Assembly: GCF_000275845.1 (NCBI RefSeq)
Contig: NW_006766896.1
Coordinates: 144,527 to 193,012, forward strand
DNA from: Dichomitus squalens LYAD-421 SS1
Taxonomy: Eukaryota > Basidiomycota > Agaricomycetes > Polyporales > Polyporaceae
Direction of reading: 5' to 3'
Length of the DNA: 48,486 nucleotides
The position numbers were made by a program, and so were the translations under genes. Below the pieces are notes generated by a model, which saw nothing but the letters and a program-made list of their open reading frames with translations, searched no databases and was not told where the DNA came from. Shown here one piece after another: positions 22,600 to 33,680 of the stretch. The first letter of the stretch is position 1, and each line of letters starts with the position of its first letter.

Positions 22600-23770
22600 A
22601 CAAAAGACTGGCGAAACCTGATTATCAACGGGGAGAACGCTCTTATCAAGCGGACGGGAACACGAGGCTACTAAGTAGAGAGCACGAACTCAAAGACAGT
22701 GATGGGAGGCGTCCTAGAATGGAAACAGAAGCATGAGGACCGAAGATACATAATGCAGAAAATATGTACCTAGCCAGGCCGATCATCGCCGCCCTTATGA
22801 ATAGGACGGCGCGAACGTCTTTCAAATGGGTCAAAGGCCATAAAGGACACCCTATGAACGAGAAAGCGGACAGGTCAGCAGGCGAGGGAACTCCCGGACG
22901 ACCTGGAGGGAGGTCATCATCCCACCGAACCTACGCTTATCAGGAGCAAAGATATCCTGTATGACTCAGAAGTCAGCGTATCGGGCGATAGGTCAATTAA
23001 GGAGAAATCTTTTCCGCGCAGGAAGCGGATTGAAAAGGACCTAGGAACCTTGAAGACAAGATCACAGAAAACTTCGGAATACACCTCACCAACCAGATGA
23101 TTTGGAAGGGACTACGTTCACGACACATCACCTTTGCAGTACGATACTTCCTGAGATTGGCGATGCACCATGGATATATGATCGGGGACCAGTGCTTGCG
23201 TCCCAACATGTGAGCTCAACTACAAGAACGGGCAATGTGTAGATAATGCGGAAGCACAGAGTCAATGGAGCATATCCTGTTCCAATGCTGCGAGGCGGCG
23301 TGTCAGCAAAAATATGGTAATTGATGAAGGACGCATGGTCACATACGAAGATCCCTTGGAGGGGACCAGAATGGGGTGCACTAGTAGGAGCAGCTTGCGC
23401 GCTCATCATGGATGAGAAAGGCAAACGGCAAACCGAGAAGGAAGTGTTATTGGCCATCCCATGCACGGATTCGGTGCATCTGATCTGGAAGCTCAGATGT
23501 GAGCGCGTGATTCCAAAACGATGGCCAAGAATTCACCACACGAGAGATCGCGAACCGCTGATATGAAGCAATCGAGCAACGGGGACGTATTGCAATGCGC
23601 TGTTTGAATTTGGAGGGAGCGCTGGAAATATACATACCCAGCAGAGCTTGACTCGGGTGTATGCAGCTTCATCAAGAATGCGGTCGGAGTCAATTTCACG
23701 ATGTTCTACGAAGCGATGCACAGCTCTCATCTATTGAACAGTTGTGGAGATATTCCATCATGGATGCCAT
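22600..23770 (+). mobile_element. non-LTR retrotransposon (LINE) 3' fragment with RNase H domain, dead
   Basis: The clearest piece, at 22764-22890, reads AARTSFKWVKGH-like: SFKWVKGHKG, then MNEKADRSAGEG, the C-terminal motif of LINE-type RNase H (GHxG...NExAD). Downstream, across frameshifts and stops, are MIWKGLRSRHITFAVRYFLR with MHHGYMIGD, then CGSTESMEHILFQC near 23240-23300 (a C/H-type knuckle), then TDSVHLIWKLRCERVI near 23470-23510. This is the usual order after RNase H in fungal LINEs. There is no reverse transcriptase, so this is a 5'-truncated or decayed insertion. It lies between the unit 3 spacer and the DUF6533 gene and accounts for the extra kilobase relative to units 2 and 4. 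Confidence 0.78.
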
Positions 23771-23856
23771 AAGAGACGCATGTAAATACTTCTCCTCAAG
23801 ATGAGAAGAGACAACCCTCAGAACTGGCGTCGCAATCCTGACTCCCCCTTGGAACC

Positions 23857-25584
23857 ATGGCTTCCTCACAGAATGGACAGCTTGCCGTCCAATACTCTAG
23901 CATGTATGTTGCCTGTCCTCATGTCGTAACCCGATACTGCGGGCGCTGAAGTTCAATTTCCTGACCACATAGCATGTTAGGAAACTACTGTGGAGTTGCA
24001 GCAGCAGGTACAGTCCCTACTGCGCTGCAACTTTCTATTTGAGTACCCTGAGAACCAACACTGATCCATTCACTTATCTGTTCTGCAGTGGTATTTCTAT
24101 ACGATTCAATGATCACCACTGGGGAAGAAATACGGTGTTTCTGGGGACGAAAGATGACAGGGGCAGCCATCTTGTTCTGGTTGAATAAGTACATGACCGT
24201 GCTCTATCTGGTTTGGGAGCTTGCAACGTGTTTCAACATATCAGACAAGGTCTGTACCCTGCCCCGGCCTCGCTAGCATCTAATGAATCTACATTTATAT
24301 TGGCTGTTCCAGAGGTAATGCATTTCAAATGACTCTCTACAGAGTACTACAATCAATTATGTCCATGCAGCTGTGCTCTGTCGACCTGGGGTACCGATGC
24401 CGTCGAATACTTGCTCTTCATAGTCCTGGCAGGTGTGCATCCTATTTCGACTGGTATACATGAGCACATTTCGATATTTTGACTTCCTAGCCTTCACATC
24501 AATACGCATCTATGCGCTCAGGAAGAGTCTGGTACTCTGTATTATCACTGCTATCCTATCCTTAGTGCCTCTTGGAATCAACATGGTAAGATTTTATTAT
24601 GGCATGTTTATTGCCGTCCCGTGAATACTTGTCCATCAACAGGCAGACTTTGGATTTGGATTAACCGGCGAGAACATCTTTCCATTTGGATGCACAAGCC
24701 TGGACAACGAGCCCATCAGTCTCTCCAAATTGTGAGTGCCTGCTGTGTTGACGATTGAGATTACCCTCAAGCAGAACCTACGCATCTTAGGTGTAAATCG
24801 CATTTCAAATCGACTTCAACACTGATTAATTGAGTTCCTTTAGTTACCATTATCTCTCGGTCGTGCCTGATCGCAGCAGACGGCCTCGCCATTGGCGCAA
24901 CATGGTTCACATTAGGTCTCCCGTATGCAAGTCGCCGTGGGCACGATCTCAAGGGGTCAATATCTAGCGTTCTGCTGATGGATGGTGTGTACTCATAAGT
25001 AATAACGTTGGACGAGGTATGCAATGCTAACAACATCGTACACGCAGGTACCAACTATTTCCTGTGAGTGAGGTGCCTTTGCATCATATAGCATCTCACT
25101 CCTTCCTCGTTCAGCATCCTCGCAGTGCTGAACTCTCTACATCTCGCTCTCACATTGCTTTCAGTAAATTCACACTCTATAACTGAACCAGCACAAGGTT
25201 TGACCTTGGGTGTCATAGATCGATAGAGATGGACTACAGCCTGTGAGCGTAGTGACAGCCTTCACAACACCGTATGTGCACCATTGCATCTGTTGCTCGA
25301 TCCCATGTCTCCTGACTCTTCGCATGCGCATTCAACCACACAGGCTATCTGCCATCCTCGTGTCACGCTTCCTCCTCCATCTACAGTCAGCGAGCCTCCG
25401 GGCCGTTGGCTCCATCCCATCCTCACAGTTCTCGTCGCTGCATCTTGATCGTTCTCTGGTGTTCGAACGGGTCATTGGATCACTCGGAGCATCAATCACC
25501 GCCGAAGATTACCTCAAGGAGGACTATAGTGACGGTGACAATGTGGAGAGAGCTGACGAGTCGACTCAGGCATCGAGGGAGTAG
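23857..25584 (+). CDS. DUF6533 domain-containing membrane protein, paralog 3
   Basis: DUF6533-family protein, about 330 aa. Exon 1 starts at ATG 23857 (MASSQNGQLAVQYSS). Exon 2 is 23973-24007 and exon 3 is 24089-24249, which carries the signature FLYDSMITTGEEIRCFWGRK then AAILFWLNKY. It continues CALSTWGTDAVEYLLFIVLA, AFTSIRIYALRKSLVL, FGFGLTGENIFPFGC, RSCLIAADGLAIGATWFTLG, a 14-nt exon (GTNYFL), ILAVLNSLHLALTLLS, LQPVSVVTAFTTP and SAILVSRFLLHLQSASLR, ending SRE-stop. Hydrophobic stretches suggest six or seven membrane helices with an acidic cytosolic tail. All phases match with two 2-nt exons (24313-24314, 24791-24792). The frame stays open although the HPC2 copy of the same unit is dead. 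Confidence 0.85.
24313..24314 (+). other. candidate 2-nt micro-exon 1 of DUF6533 paralog 3
   Basis: Context is CTGTTCCAG, AG, GTAATG. The flanking introns are 24250-24312 (63 nt) and 24315-24370 (56 nt), both normal in size. The two bases give AGC (Ser) with the next exon and place CALSTWG in frame. Confidence 0.62.
24791..24792 (+). other. candidate 2-nt micro-exon 2 of DUF6533 paralog 3
   Basis: Context is GCATCTTAG, GT, GTAAAT. The upstream exon ends SLSK plus TT. With GT the join reads TTG TTT ACC, leading into TIISRSCLIAAD. The position is identical in all four paralogs. Confidence 0.58.
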
Positions 25585-25959
25585 TCTGGCTTCTTAACTG
25601 GTGGGGTTGAGAAGAGCGACAAAGACTGTGTTGTCCGCGTAGAGGCGAGATGCGTCGTGTGCTGCTGCCTGCTCGTTGACCCAGATATTGTATTGATTCG
25701 CGCTTGATTGTTAAATCGATCCAGGACTATTTATTCATATTGTGGTACCATGTCGAAACCGTCGTTTGACTTCGTAACTACAACCGGCAGCCTCTATTCA
25801 GTTCCCTGGCTTAATCCTCGTCGCTTTAGGTTCTAGGCGAGGCAGACATGCATGCATTTCTATCAAGGATTGCCCCCGAACAATAAATCTGCCTTCAGGG
25901 AGCTCGTCGAGCAAAGTCGCAACAAACGACGCTCTTATACGTATAACAGGTACACTAAC
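25585..25959. other. intergenic 3' flank of DUF6533 paralog 3
   Basis: AT-richer than its surroundings, with no gene visible. It contains only short runs and no clear hairpin. Confidence 0.4.
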
Positions 25960-26760
25960 TGGCGTACGCTATCGCAAGCACGAAGGAGAGACTTTTCGGG
26001 CGATAGCGGACGGTAACTGCGGGGCCCGCTCCAGAGCGATGTTGTCCGTGAATATTAGCTAGCCCGAGGGGAGCGCATCTGTGTCGGGGATACCATGCAA
26101 GAACAGGTATTTGAACCTCGTTGGGGGACAGGGAGGGTTCAGCATCAGTCCTTCTGCAGAGACGGGATGAAGGGCAGTTTTGTCCCCAGCAGGACAACCA
26201 AGTGAGAAGATCGGTGCCCCCGGACGCAGAGACAGCGCGTCTAGAGGGTCCAACCTCGTGCGATGCAACCGTCGATCATGCTGTTGATGACAGTCCGGGA
26301 GAGGAGAGATACGCCCGGGGTTTTCTCGCCCTATGAAAGGGAGATAGCCTTCGGACCGATGTATCAATGGCTACTCTGTGTCCCGCCGAACCTCGGAACT
26401 TACGCTGGAGACGTTTGGAGAACCCGGCGCAGTCCCCGACCTGGTGCCAGTGGGTTTCCACGACGGCAGCTGACTCAGTGACACCAGACGAGCTTGCATT
26501 GGCGCGGTGAGCAGGCGCCTGTATCAGAATGTGCTTCGACTTGAATGTAGGGAAGGCAGCCAAGACGTAGTGTGATGGAGCTGAAGCAGTAGTGGGAAGA
26601 GTAGGGAGGTCTCGGACGAGATGCAAGTCATGCGCTACGTCATATTCTGGCAAGGGGACCAATTGAGTAGGTGAGAACGTACTGGGAGAGCGTGACATGA
26701 ACATCCGAGCCCCTCTCCACCTATGGAAATGGCGGCCTCACAGCTCGATCTTGATCAAGC
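25960..26760 (-). repeat. repeat A copy 3: unidentified protein relic
   Basis: Longest readable copy of repeat A. Minus-strand pieces in order are: AAISIGGEG near 26730; STFSPTQLVPLPEYDVAHDL; SHYVLAAFPTFKSKHILIQA with PAHRAN; VTESAAVVETHWHQVGD; GFSKRLQRKF; and, in another frame, CHQQHDRRLHRTRLDPLDAL, FSLGCPAGDKTALHPVS, LNPPCPPTRF and GIPDTDALPSG. At least one frameshift joins the two halves. The composition is protein-like and stretches are conserved in copies 1 and 4, so the ancestor was coding. I cannot name the family. Confidence 0.55.
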
Positions 26761-27224
26761 ACACGATATTCGCCACCACGTCTCTCCAATCATCCAGAGC
26801 GTAACGGAAGGAGGTTGACGAGTGGGTTGATGCACCAGATGCTGCCAAGGACGTCGCTATGACGATTGCTGGGGGACGAGTGGCCAGATATACCCTGTTC
26901 AATGAATACTCGGTGGCGGACGTCGCACGGTCCGCGGGAAGAGCTAGATTCCGTGTGCAGGAGCATGAGCATCATTAGATAACTACATACGTCACACCTA
27001 GGTTGGCTCTAAGGAACTTGCCTTTAGCGGCGGGGTGAAAGGCTCAAGAGCTACTTCGGATGGTATGCCACGCCTTTCGACTTGAACCCGCATGAAAGGG
27101 TGACCGGTGAGCGCATAGCGCAAACGCGAGTGGTGTTTCATCCGTGAGCGCGAGCGAGACAAGGAGCCCGTAAGAGAGATCGGGAAGAGGAGTGTGTCGT
27201 CGCTTATCGTGCATTGCTACTCAC

Positions 27225-27340
27225 CTGGAGATGGGACCACCATAATAGGCAGACAAAGTGTATGCCATCCGACGACCTTGTTCGTGCGATGTCGATTTGC
27301 GGGACAAGGATCCCGATGCCGGCCGCTAGGCCGCAGGTAG
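27225..27340 (+). repeat. repeat B copy 3
   Basis: Carries GCCATCCGACGACCTTGTTC, then GTGCGATGTCGATTTGCGGG and the G-rich end. It sits between repeat A (minus) and the HPC2 relic (plus), which fixes the usual unit order. The block just before it (27055-27180) is also shared with 18200-18330. Confidence 0.7.
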
Positions 27341-27539
27341 GATGGTGCTACATTCTCGTAGTGCTGATGTATGGTCCTAGAGCAGGAGAGACAAGCACGG
27401 GGAAAGGGAGAGCAGATAGCAGTGAGTGTCGTCTACTGAGCTGCACGCCAGATGCGCGCGCTGGGAACAGCCGCGGATCTATGGCCTGGGAATCCGGCCC
27501 ATGCCGGTCGCCATGCCGGGCCGCCGCCACCACGTCGCT

Positions 27540-29126
27540 CCCCGATGGTCGGTGACGACTCCTCCAGCTCTCTCTCCAGCAACCTCCATCTTCCCCTCGC
27601 CTCCAACGTCCCAGCATCGTCCAGCAAGTCTCTCTCCCCGTAGAGGGTGACCACGACCGAAAGCCGTCAACTTCCGCTGTTGCCACCTGCTGAGACCGAC
27701 GGCAGGCAGAAGGAGAAGCTACGAAAGAGGTGAGTACACCGTCTTCTTATGTGCTGAGTACGTGCACTTGCTGTTTCGGACATCCGTTGCTGAGACGTGC
27801 ATGCTGCGGAGCTGCGGCTCTGGCAGCTTGTGGTGCGCATCCCGTGCCCCGCACTGGAACAGACGATGTGCACTCCGTACATGGCCTCCTTTCTGCGCGC
27901 ATGCAGCGCGTGACCGCCGGAGACGCTTCTCTCGCGTCAACTACTCCTCCGTAAAGGTGCAATGCTGACGCGTATCTCTTGCTAGCGGTGCCATGTTTCC
28001 GACCACTACGACAACACCGACCTGTTTATCGACGACTCCCAGCCCACGCAAAACGAGCGAACGATTCTCTTTCAGACGAAGCAGAAGGGCGTCTACGTAT
28101 CGAGCGGGCAGGCAGAATTGATCGACAAGTACGTCTTCTCACTTGACCCCATGCTCCCCTTTTCCTCGAGAGCGTTAGATCTACGTGCGGTTTTCGCATT
28201 CGCAGCATCGAGCGCATATATGCGTGCCTCGCCTCCGTTGTTCACGATCTCGCCCTCGCTACAATCTTTCGTGCAAGGCGAAGCCGTTTCTGAGGCCGAT
28301 ATACGCTTGTTCCTCAAACGAAGGCGTGAGTCGACTCGAACGTTCTGAGTGCCCGTTGTGCTCCGCTGACGGTCTTCTGGGTCGTGCCTTACACACGTCC
28401 AACAAAGCTGCCTCTGTCGTCTCCAAGCTCTCAGGCTCACTCACTCAAGTCGCTGCAGACCATCCAAAAGCCCAAGTACAACATCTTTGTCGCCAGTCCA
28501 CGAGCACACTTCCCATCCCTGCGCTCCAGTAGACGGGTCCGGGTCGCGAGGCCAACTCATAGCTCTATCGCACGGGGAAGACGGCGGGAAGCGGACGCTG
28601 TCCGGAGGTGGGCAGACGTTTGTCAGGGTGAGTGTTTGGTGCAGAGATCGTGGCGAGAGGGTTTCGCCGACGTCTGTTGTTCCTGCTCTTGTAATTGTTC
28701 CCTCCCCTGTCGCTGTTCGCGCTGTGTCCACAACTACGTCTATCATTGTGTCATCCGGCAGCGATGGGCTACCAGACCTGAGACGATCATCTGGCAGTAG
28801 GTGTGTCTCAGTAACGAGTGTTGTCGGACTGAGAACCAGAAATGAGTGTTCGTGTTCTGTTTAGGGATGCGAAGCATTGTGCGATGGGTGCTGATCATGC
28901 GTCTGTATAGCGGCCTTGAGGGCTTGAGCCAAACGTTAGTGACCGGGGCGTGCGGAAGAACTCTATCAGAAGGCAGCCATTGTATCCGGTTTGTCGTGAG
29001 AGCCATACTGACTCGACCTCCCAGGATTGTTGCCGCGATATCGGATCGTTGGGACTCTTGGGGACAGATTTTGCGTGAAGTGAGTGTGTGAAGGAGAAAT
29101 ACGAGGAGGCGATGAAGAACGACTGA
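27540..29126 (+). pseudogene. HPC2/ubinuclein-like relic, unit 4 (middle domain deleted)
   Basis: Exon 1 is represented by a Ser-rich stretch from 27540, with a stop after SKSLSP near 27641, and by AETDGRQKEKLRKR at the exon 1 donor near 27730. Exon 2 near 27988-28130 keeps a readable HUN motif (HYDNTDLFIDDSQ, QTKQKGVYVSSGQ). The linker exon near 28540-28636 keeps the SGSRGQLIALSHGEDGG piece. The sequence then jumps from intron 3 to the end of exon 6 (ETIIWQ-stop near 28797), losing the ubinuclein middle domain, and ends with the C-terminal exons. The breakpoints differ from those of the unit 1 relic. It cannot encode a functional HPC2. Confidence 0.83.
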
Positions 29127-30075
29127 ACGTTCCGTGCCGTCGTCACTTGTATCTTCCGTCGGACATTGCGGCATCGCCTCTGTGCACCGCTACGTTACTC
29201 GTGCGCGTTCGTTTCCGAGTTTTTCTGTTGTAGTACTTCTTTTGCTCAATGATATTCGCGGGCGCACACGCCTCTGCATCTCTGCCGCCGCCTTACCTGT
29301 ACGCTTGGTTACTGGTGCTGTGCCCTATCTTTCATGTATGATCATGTACATTGTGCCTTCTTCGCTCTGCTTCGGTTTGAGCGCAGACTGCGATGTCGTT
29401 CTAGCTCAAGTCCTCGGATCTCTTATACACAAGAGTCTCGTCTCAGCAACTCCTCAACGCCCGTATGTATGCGTACTTGCCGTAGGTTCTCAGTGACAGC
29501 TCATCAGAGATAATCATGCATCTAACTATCCTTCCCTCTACTACCGCTGGTGAGCCCAGGATCTTCCTTGCTAACATTGGCCCATGCTGGAATTAGGAGA
29601 AATTCTGTGTAGTCTATGTTGATCCTAGCTGACTGCTCGCCGCAACACCCCGCAGATATCGGTCCCAACGGCGGGACGGCCTGGAGGATCACTCATCACC
29701 GCTGAGACCGAAGATGTGTCTTCCAATGTCCATCTCCGCGTACAATGACCGCAGTGCAAGGGGTCAGACCAATGCTGTCGGGTGCTGAAGTGCCCAGAGC
29801 GGCTTCCATGCCATCATCCGGGAGGAACGTCATGGGGGTTGAGGTGAGCTTCAGGATGGAATAGTCAACAGATGTGTCATGTCTGTATACGACGTCGCTT
29901 GGACAGGAGCGGTTTGCACAGCGGAGATGTGGCATTCACCAAGTCTCCGCGATATCTGACCATCGAGAGATACAAGGATCCGATCACGGAGTGCCATCTG
30001 AGTTGTGGTGGAGGGCATATCCTACAAGCGACCAGAAATGCATATAACTGCTTCTCCTCAACATGAGAAGAGACT
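29127..30075. other. unit spacer between HPC2 relic and DUF6533 (unit 4)
   Basis: Non-coding copy of the spacer seen at 13656-14632. It shares the TGAACGTTCCGTGCCGTCGTC start and a CATCATCCGGGAGGAACGTC block near 29812. It ends in CTTCTCCTCAACATGAGAAG just before the DUF6533 ATG, which is also found before paralog 3. Confidence 0.5.
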
Positions 30076-31800
30076 ATGGCTTCTTCACAGACAGGACAGT
30101 TGGCTGCCGACTATTCTGGCATGTAGGTGACCCATCCTCATGTTTCAACCCGACAATGTGGGCGCTGAATTTCCTGACCGCATAGCATGATAGCAACCTA
30201 TTGTAGTGTCGCGGCAGCAGGTAGGAGCCTTACTGAGCTGCAGCATACTACTTGAGTGCCCCTGAGGATCACCGCTGAATCATTCACCGATATATCCCGC
30301 AGCGGTATTCTTATACGACACAATAATCACGACTGGTGAAGAAATACGGTGTTTCTGGGGACGGAAGATTACAGGGGCGGTGATCTTGTTCTGGCTCAAC
30401 AAGTACATGACTATGCTTGTTTTGGTCTGGGGACTCGCAACTGGTTTGAACATTTCCAACGAGGTATGTGCTTCGCTCTTGCTAGTATAGAATAAATCCT
30501 CATATGTCTTGACTTCGCCAGAGGTAAAGCAATTGATTAACTCTCCGCACAACACTACAATCAATGGTGTTTATGCAGCTGTGCTCGATCTGTAAAGGGT
30601 AGTGCTACCGTTCAAATCCTGCTTTTCATAGTTCAGGGAGGTGCGCATCCTATATCCAATGATATCCACCAGCACATATTGAACCTTTGACTACCTAGCT
30701 TTCACAGCCATTCGTGTCTATGCACTCAGGAGGAGCTTCACTCTGTGTGCTGTCACCGCTTTTCTATCCTTCGTGCCTTTCGGAATCAACTTTGTGAGAT
30801 TTCATCACGGCAAGTTCCTACCCATTCTTGAACGCTGACCCATGGATAGGCTACAATCCGATTCGGCTTTACCGGCGAGAAAATCCCAATCTTGGGATGC
30901 ATACAGATTGACAATGTACCCATTGATCTCTACCGAAAGTGACTTTCTCAGAGAGCGTCCATTGAGACCATCCGCTAAAGCCCAACCTACATATTCTAGG
31001 TGTAAAGTGAATTTCAAGTTAGCATCAAAGCTCCGTCATCTTACAGACTTCTTTAGCCGTCATTATTTGTCGGTCATGCCTGATTGCAGTAGATTTCCTC
31101 GCCATAGGTGTCACATGGTTCACATTAGGTCTCCGATTCCCAACTTCCCGTGGGGGCATTCTTAAGGGCTCGATAACTAGCGTCTTTCTGATGGATGGTG
31201 TGTACTGAGTGGTTATTGTGTCGGCTAAGGCGTAGAATGCTAAAATTATCTACGCAGGGACCATCTATTTCCTGTGAGTGGTGCAGTTCTGGAGCAGATC
31301 ATATTTTACCCCCTCATCACTCAGCATCCTTACTGTGCTGGATTCCCTACATCTCACTCTCACACTGCTTTCGGTAAATTCACATTCTGTCACTTAATCA
31401 GCACAACGTTTGACTGGGGGTGCCACAGATAGCTGTAGACGTACCACAACATGTAAGCGTAATATCGCTCTTCACAACCCCGTATGTGTGCCTATTCAAC
31501 TTTCACTCGATCCCATGTCCTCTGACCCTTCGCACATACATCCAACAACGCAGGCTACCTGCCATCCTTGTGTCACGCTTCCTCCTCCACCTGCAGTCTG
31601 CGAGCCTCCGGGGTGTGGGATCGATACCCTCTTCACAGATTTCATCGTTGCACCTTGACAGGTCCCTGGTACTCGAGCGATTCGTTGGGTCCCTCGGAGT
31701 GTCAATCGCCGCCGAAGATTACTTCATGGAGGACTCTGGTGATGGGGACAATGGAGAGAGAGCTGACGAATCTACTCCGTCTCAGACATTGAGGGAGTAG
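30076..31800 (+). CDS. DUF6533 domain-containing membrane protein, paralog 4
   Basis: DUF6533-family membrane protein, start ATG 30076 (MASSQTGQLAADYSG). The signature exon reads FLYDTIITTGEEIRCFWGRK then AVILFWLNKY. It is the most diverged copy in the loops: CARSVKGSATVQILLF instead of CALSTxG, FGFTGEKIPILGC instead of FGLTGEN...FGC, and CRSCLIAVDFLAIGVTW. It keeps AFTAIRVYALRRSFTL, ILTVLDSLHLTLTLLS and PAILVSRFLLHLQSASLR, and ends LRE-stop. The exon 1 donor is GTAGGT rather than GTATGT, slightly weaker. Thirteen exons including the two 2-nt ones (30522-30523, 31000-31001). No stop or frameshift found. Replacement changes are concentrated in loops while the helices are kept, which suggests constraint. 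Confidence 0.8.
30522..30523 (+). other. candidate 2-nt micro-exon 1 of DUF6533 paralog 4
   Basis: Context is CTTCGCCAG, AG, GTAAAG. It joins ...NISNE to SCARSVKG in frame, as in the other three copies, despite divergence of the surrounding introns. Confidence 0.6.
31000..31001 (+). other. candidate 2-nt micro-exon 2 of DUF6533 paralog 4
   Basis: Context is ATATTCTAG, GT, GTAAAG. The upstream exon ends DLYR plus AA. The join AAG TCC leads into VIICRSCLIAVD. Confidence 0.57.
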
Positions 31801-32479
31801 CAAACCAGTGAATTTTCGTGATAATAGAGGACATTGACTCTTGCCTCTGTATTCGGATATAACAGGGTAGACTGCTCGCCAAATAGTTTCTAGTCAGGAA
31901 GTTGTATTTATTCGTGAGGTCCTTGGTCTATCAATGACTGCATACGTTGGATGCTGCGGAGCAGGACCTCGACGCCGACTATTATTACTTACTCCTGGTG
32001 GCGACACTGACTAGTAGTGCAAAATAAGCTGTCCCCCATGCTGATTCTCGAGTGTATTCCATTCACCAGCAGGATTTATGCCAAGCGCAGATGTACATGT
32101 TGAAGCAGGCAAGGAGTCAGACAAGCGAGGCTCACTATAGTATAGCTAGTGATCGGAGATATATGAGTGGTGAGACGAGAGACGACTCCCTCCGTGATAA
32201 GTATAAGTGCTGGTAAAGCCGTATATACCCAGAACAAGTGGGTATTTTTCAGTAGACGGTTCCAACATGACAGCAAGGCCAAGACATGAATGCCGAGGAT
32301 GTTCGTGTACAGGCGCCAACCCTGCACCCCCTATAAGCCACCCGATCACGTCTATTTTGTGAAAGGCTCCATAGAACTTATCAAACAGCAGCGGGAGGTC
32401 GGCTTTCTCGGGGGCCATCACATCCTACTTACGCGGGGACTCTGTACCATAGCAGGATATAGACGGCAGAAAAACAGTG
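31801..32479. other. intergenic, no supported gene
   Basis: A 91-codon minus-strand frame (32421-32146) reads somewhat protein-like (FHKIDVIGWLIGGAGL) but has no recognisable domain, splice partners or second copy in the window. I leave it unannotated. Confidence 0.35.
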
Positions 32480-33130
32480 TGGTAAACGTCGAGAGCCCTT
32501 GGACGGGGTCAGGGGCAGTCCTAGGCTATCTACGACCGACAAACAGGAAAAACGGCGACGACGAACCGAACAGCTCTGCCCTCACGACACGACCGTTGAT
32601 CGTGCTCGTGACGGCATCTCGGCACACGGCGAGATACATCCGCTGTCTGTCTTGCCTTCCGAAAGCGACCTCTGGGTGACCCGCGATGGCTGAGGATTTG
32701 ATATGATGGGGACCACAGACGTGGATGACATGAGTGCAAAGTTCTCAGGCGAGATGCGGGCCATGCGGTGTGCCAAGATGGGAGAGCGAAGGTTCCTCAA
32801 GCGAGCAGGTGTGTCCTGTGAGCCGTCCTGGTAGCACGGAGAGATAGCGTAGGACGTGGAGGGTGCCAACGTCGGGAGGCAGAGCTCACCAGCACGCGAG
32901 CCTACTGTCGGCATACAGCGTCAGAACGCCTTCTCCATGGGCTTGTAAATCGAATGCGCATCTGAAAACGTACCTGCAGAGTGCAACATGAACGTCCTCC
33001 CCTCTCCGCCCATGAACATGGCGGCCTCGAAGCTCGACCTGCGTGAAGTGGGGTATCCGCCACCACGTCTAGCCGAGCATCTAGTAGAGCGCGACGGCGT
33101 CGGTGGCAGACTCGGATGCACACATCAACG
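32480..33130 (-). repeat. repeat A copy 4: unidentified protein relic
   Basis: Minus-strand copy. It shows FEAAMFMGGEGRTFMLHSAG followed by a GTACGT, then SIYKPMEKAF, GELCLPTLAPSTSYAI, LRNLRSPILAHRM and a CRHEHDQRSCREG stretch, which aligns with CHQQHDRR of copy 3. The frame changes between pieces. Sequence homology to copies 1 and 3 is clear at the GEG/SAGT end and patchy elsewhere. Confidence 0.5.
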
Positions 33131-33514
33131 CACCAGAGTCGTAAGATATGGCTAAAACTGTTAATCGTGACGGCGTGAATGTGCGGGAAGGAGAAGCGCT
33201 GTGACCGACATTGCGGTCCGTGGGGAAGTTGGATTCGTCTTGGCGAACATGAGCATCATTGGACACGTACGTCGTACCTGAGTTGAACAGCGCTTGAGAC
33301 GTGCAACCCGTAACGGGTATAGAAGTGGAAAAGCTGCCTCGGGCTGTGGACGCATGCTGCGCATAGCAACTTGAGCCTGCAAGCGAATGAGACCGGTGAG
33401 TACTTAGTCCAGTCGTGTTCCATCGATGAGCGCGAGCGACACAACACAAAAAGCTAAGATGGAGGATCGGGAGGGCTCAGGGGTTTTAGCATTGCCTGTT
33501 GCGCATGGCTACTC

Positions 33515-33680
33515 ATTTGTAGATGACAGGACGACCATAGGCGCACTGATTGCATACCATCGATGACCTTGTTCGGGCGATGTCAATGTGCGGGACCGGG
33601 AACTTGGGTCCATTGCAGGGCGCCGCAGCGAGGCCTGAAGCATGGCGGTAACTTGAAACTCTCATATTGATGGCAGACAC
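33515..33680 (+). repeat. repeat B copy 4
   Basis: Contains GACAGGACGACCATAGGCGC, GATGACCTTGTTC, GGGCGATGTCAATGTGCGGG, the CGCCGCAGCGAGGCCTGA block and ACTCTCATATTGATGGCAG. Homology extends to about 33910 (TCCGGCCCGTATCCCC, GCATGGCAGCA), matching 18580-18720. Confidence 0.72.
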
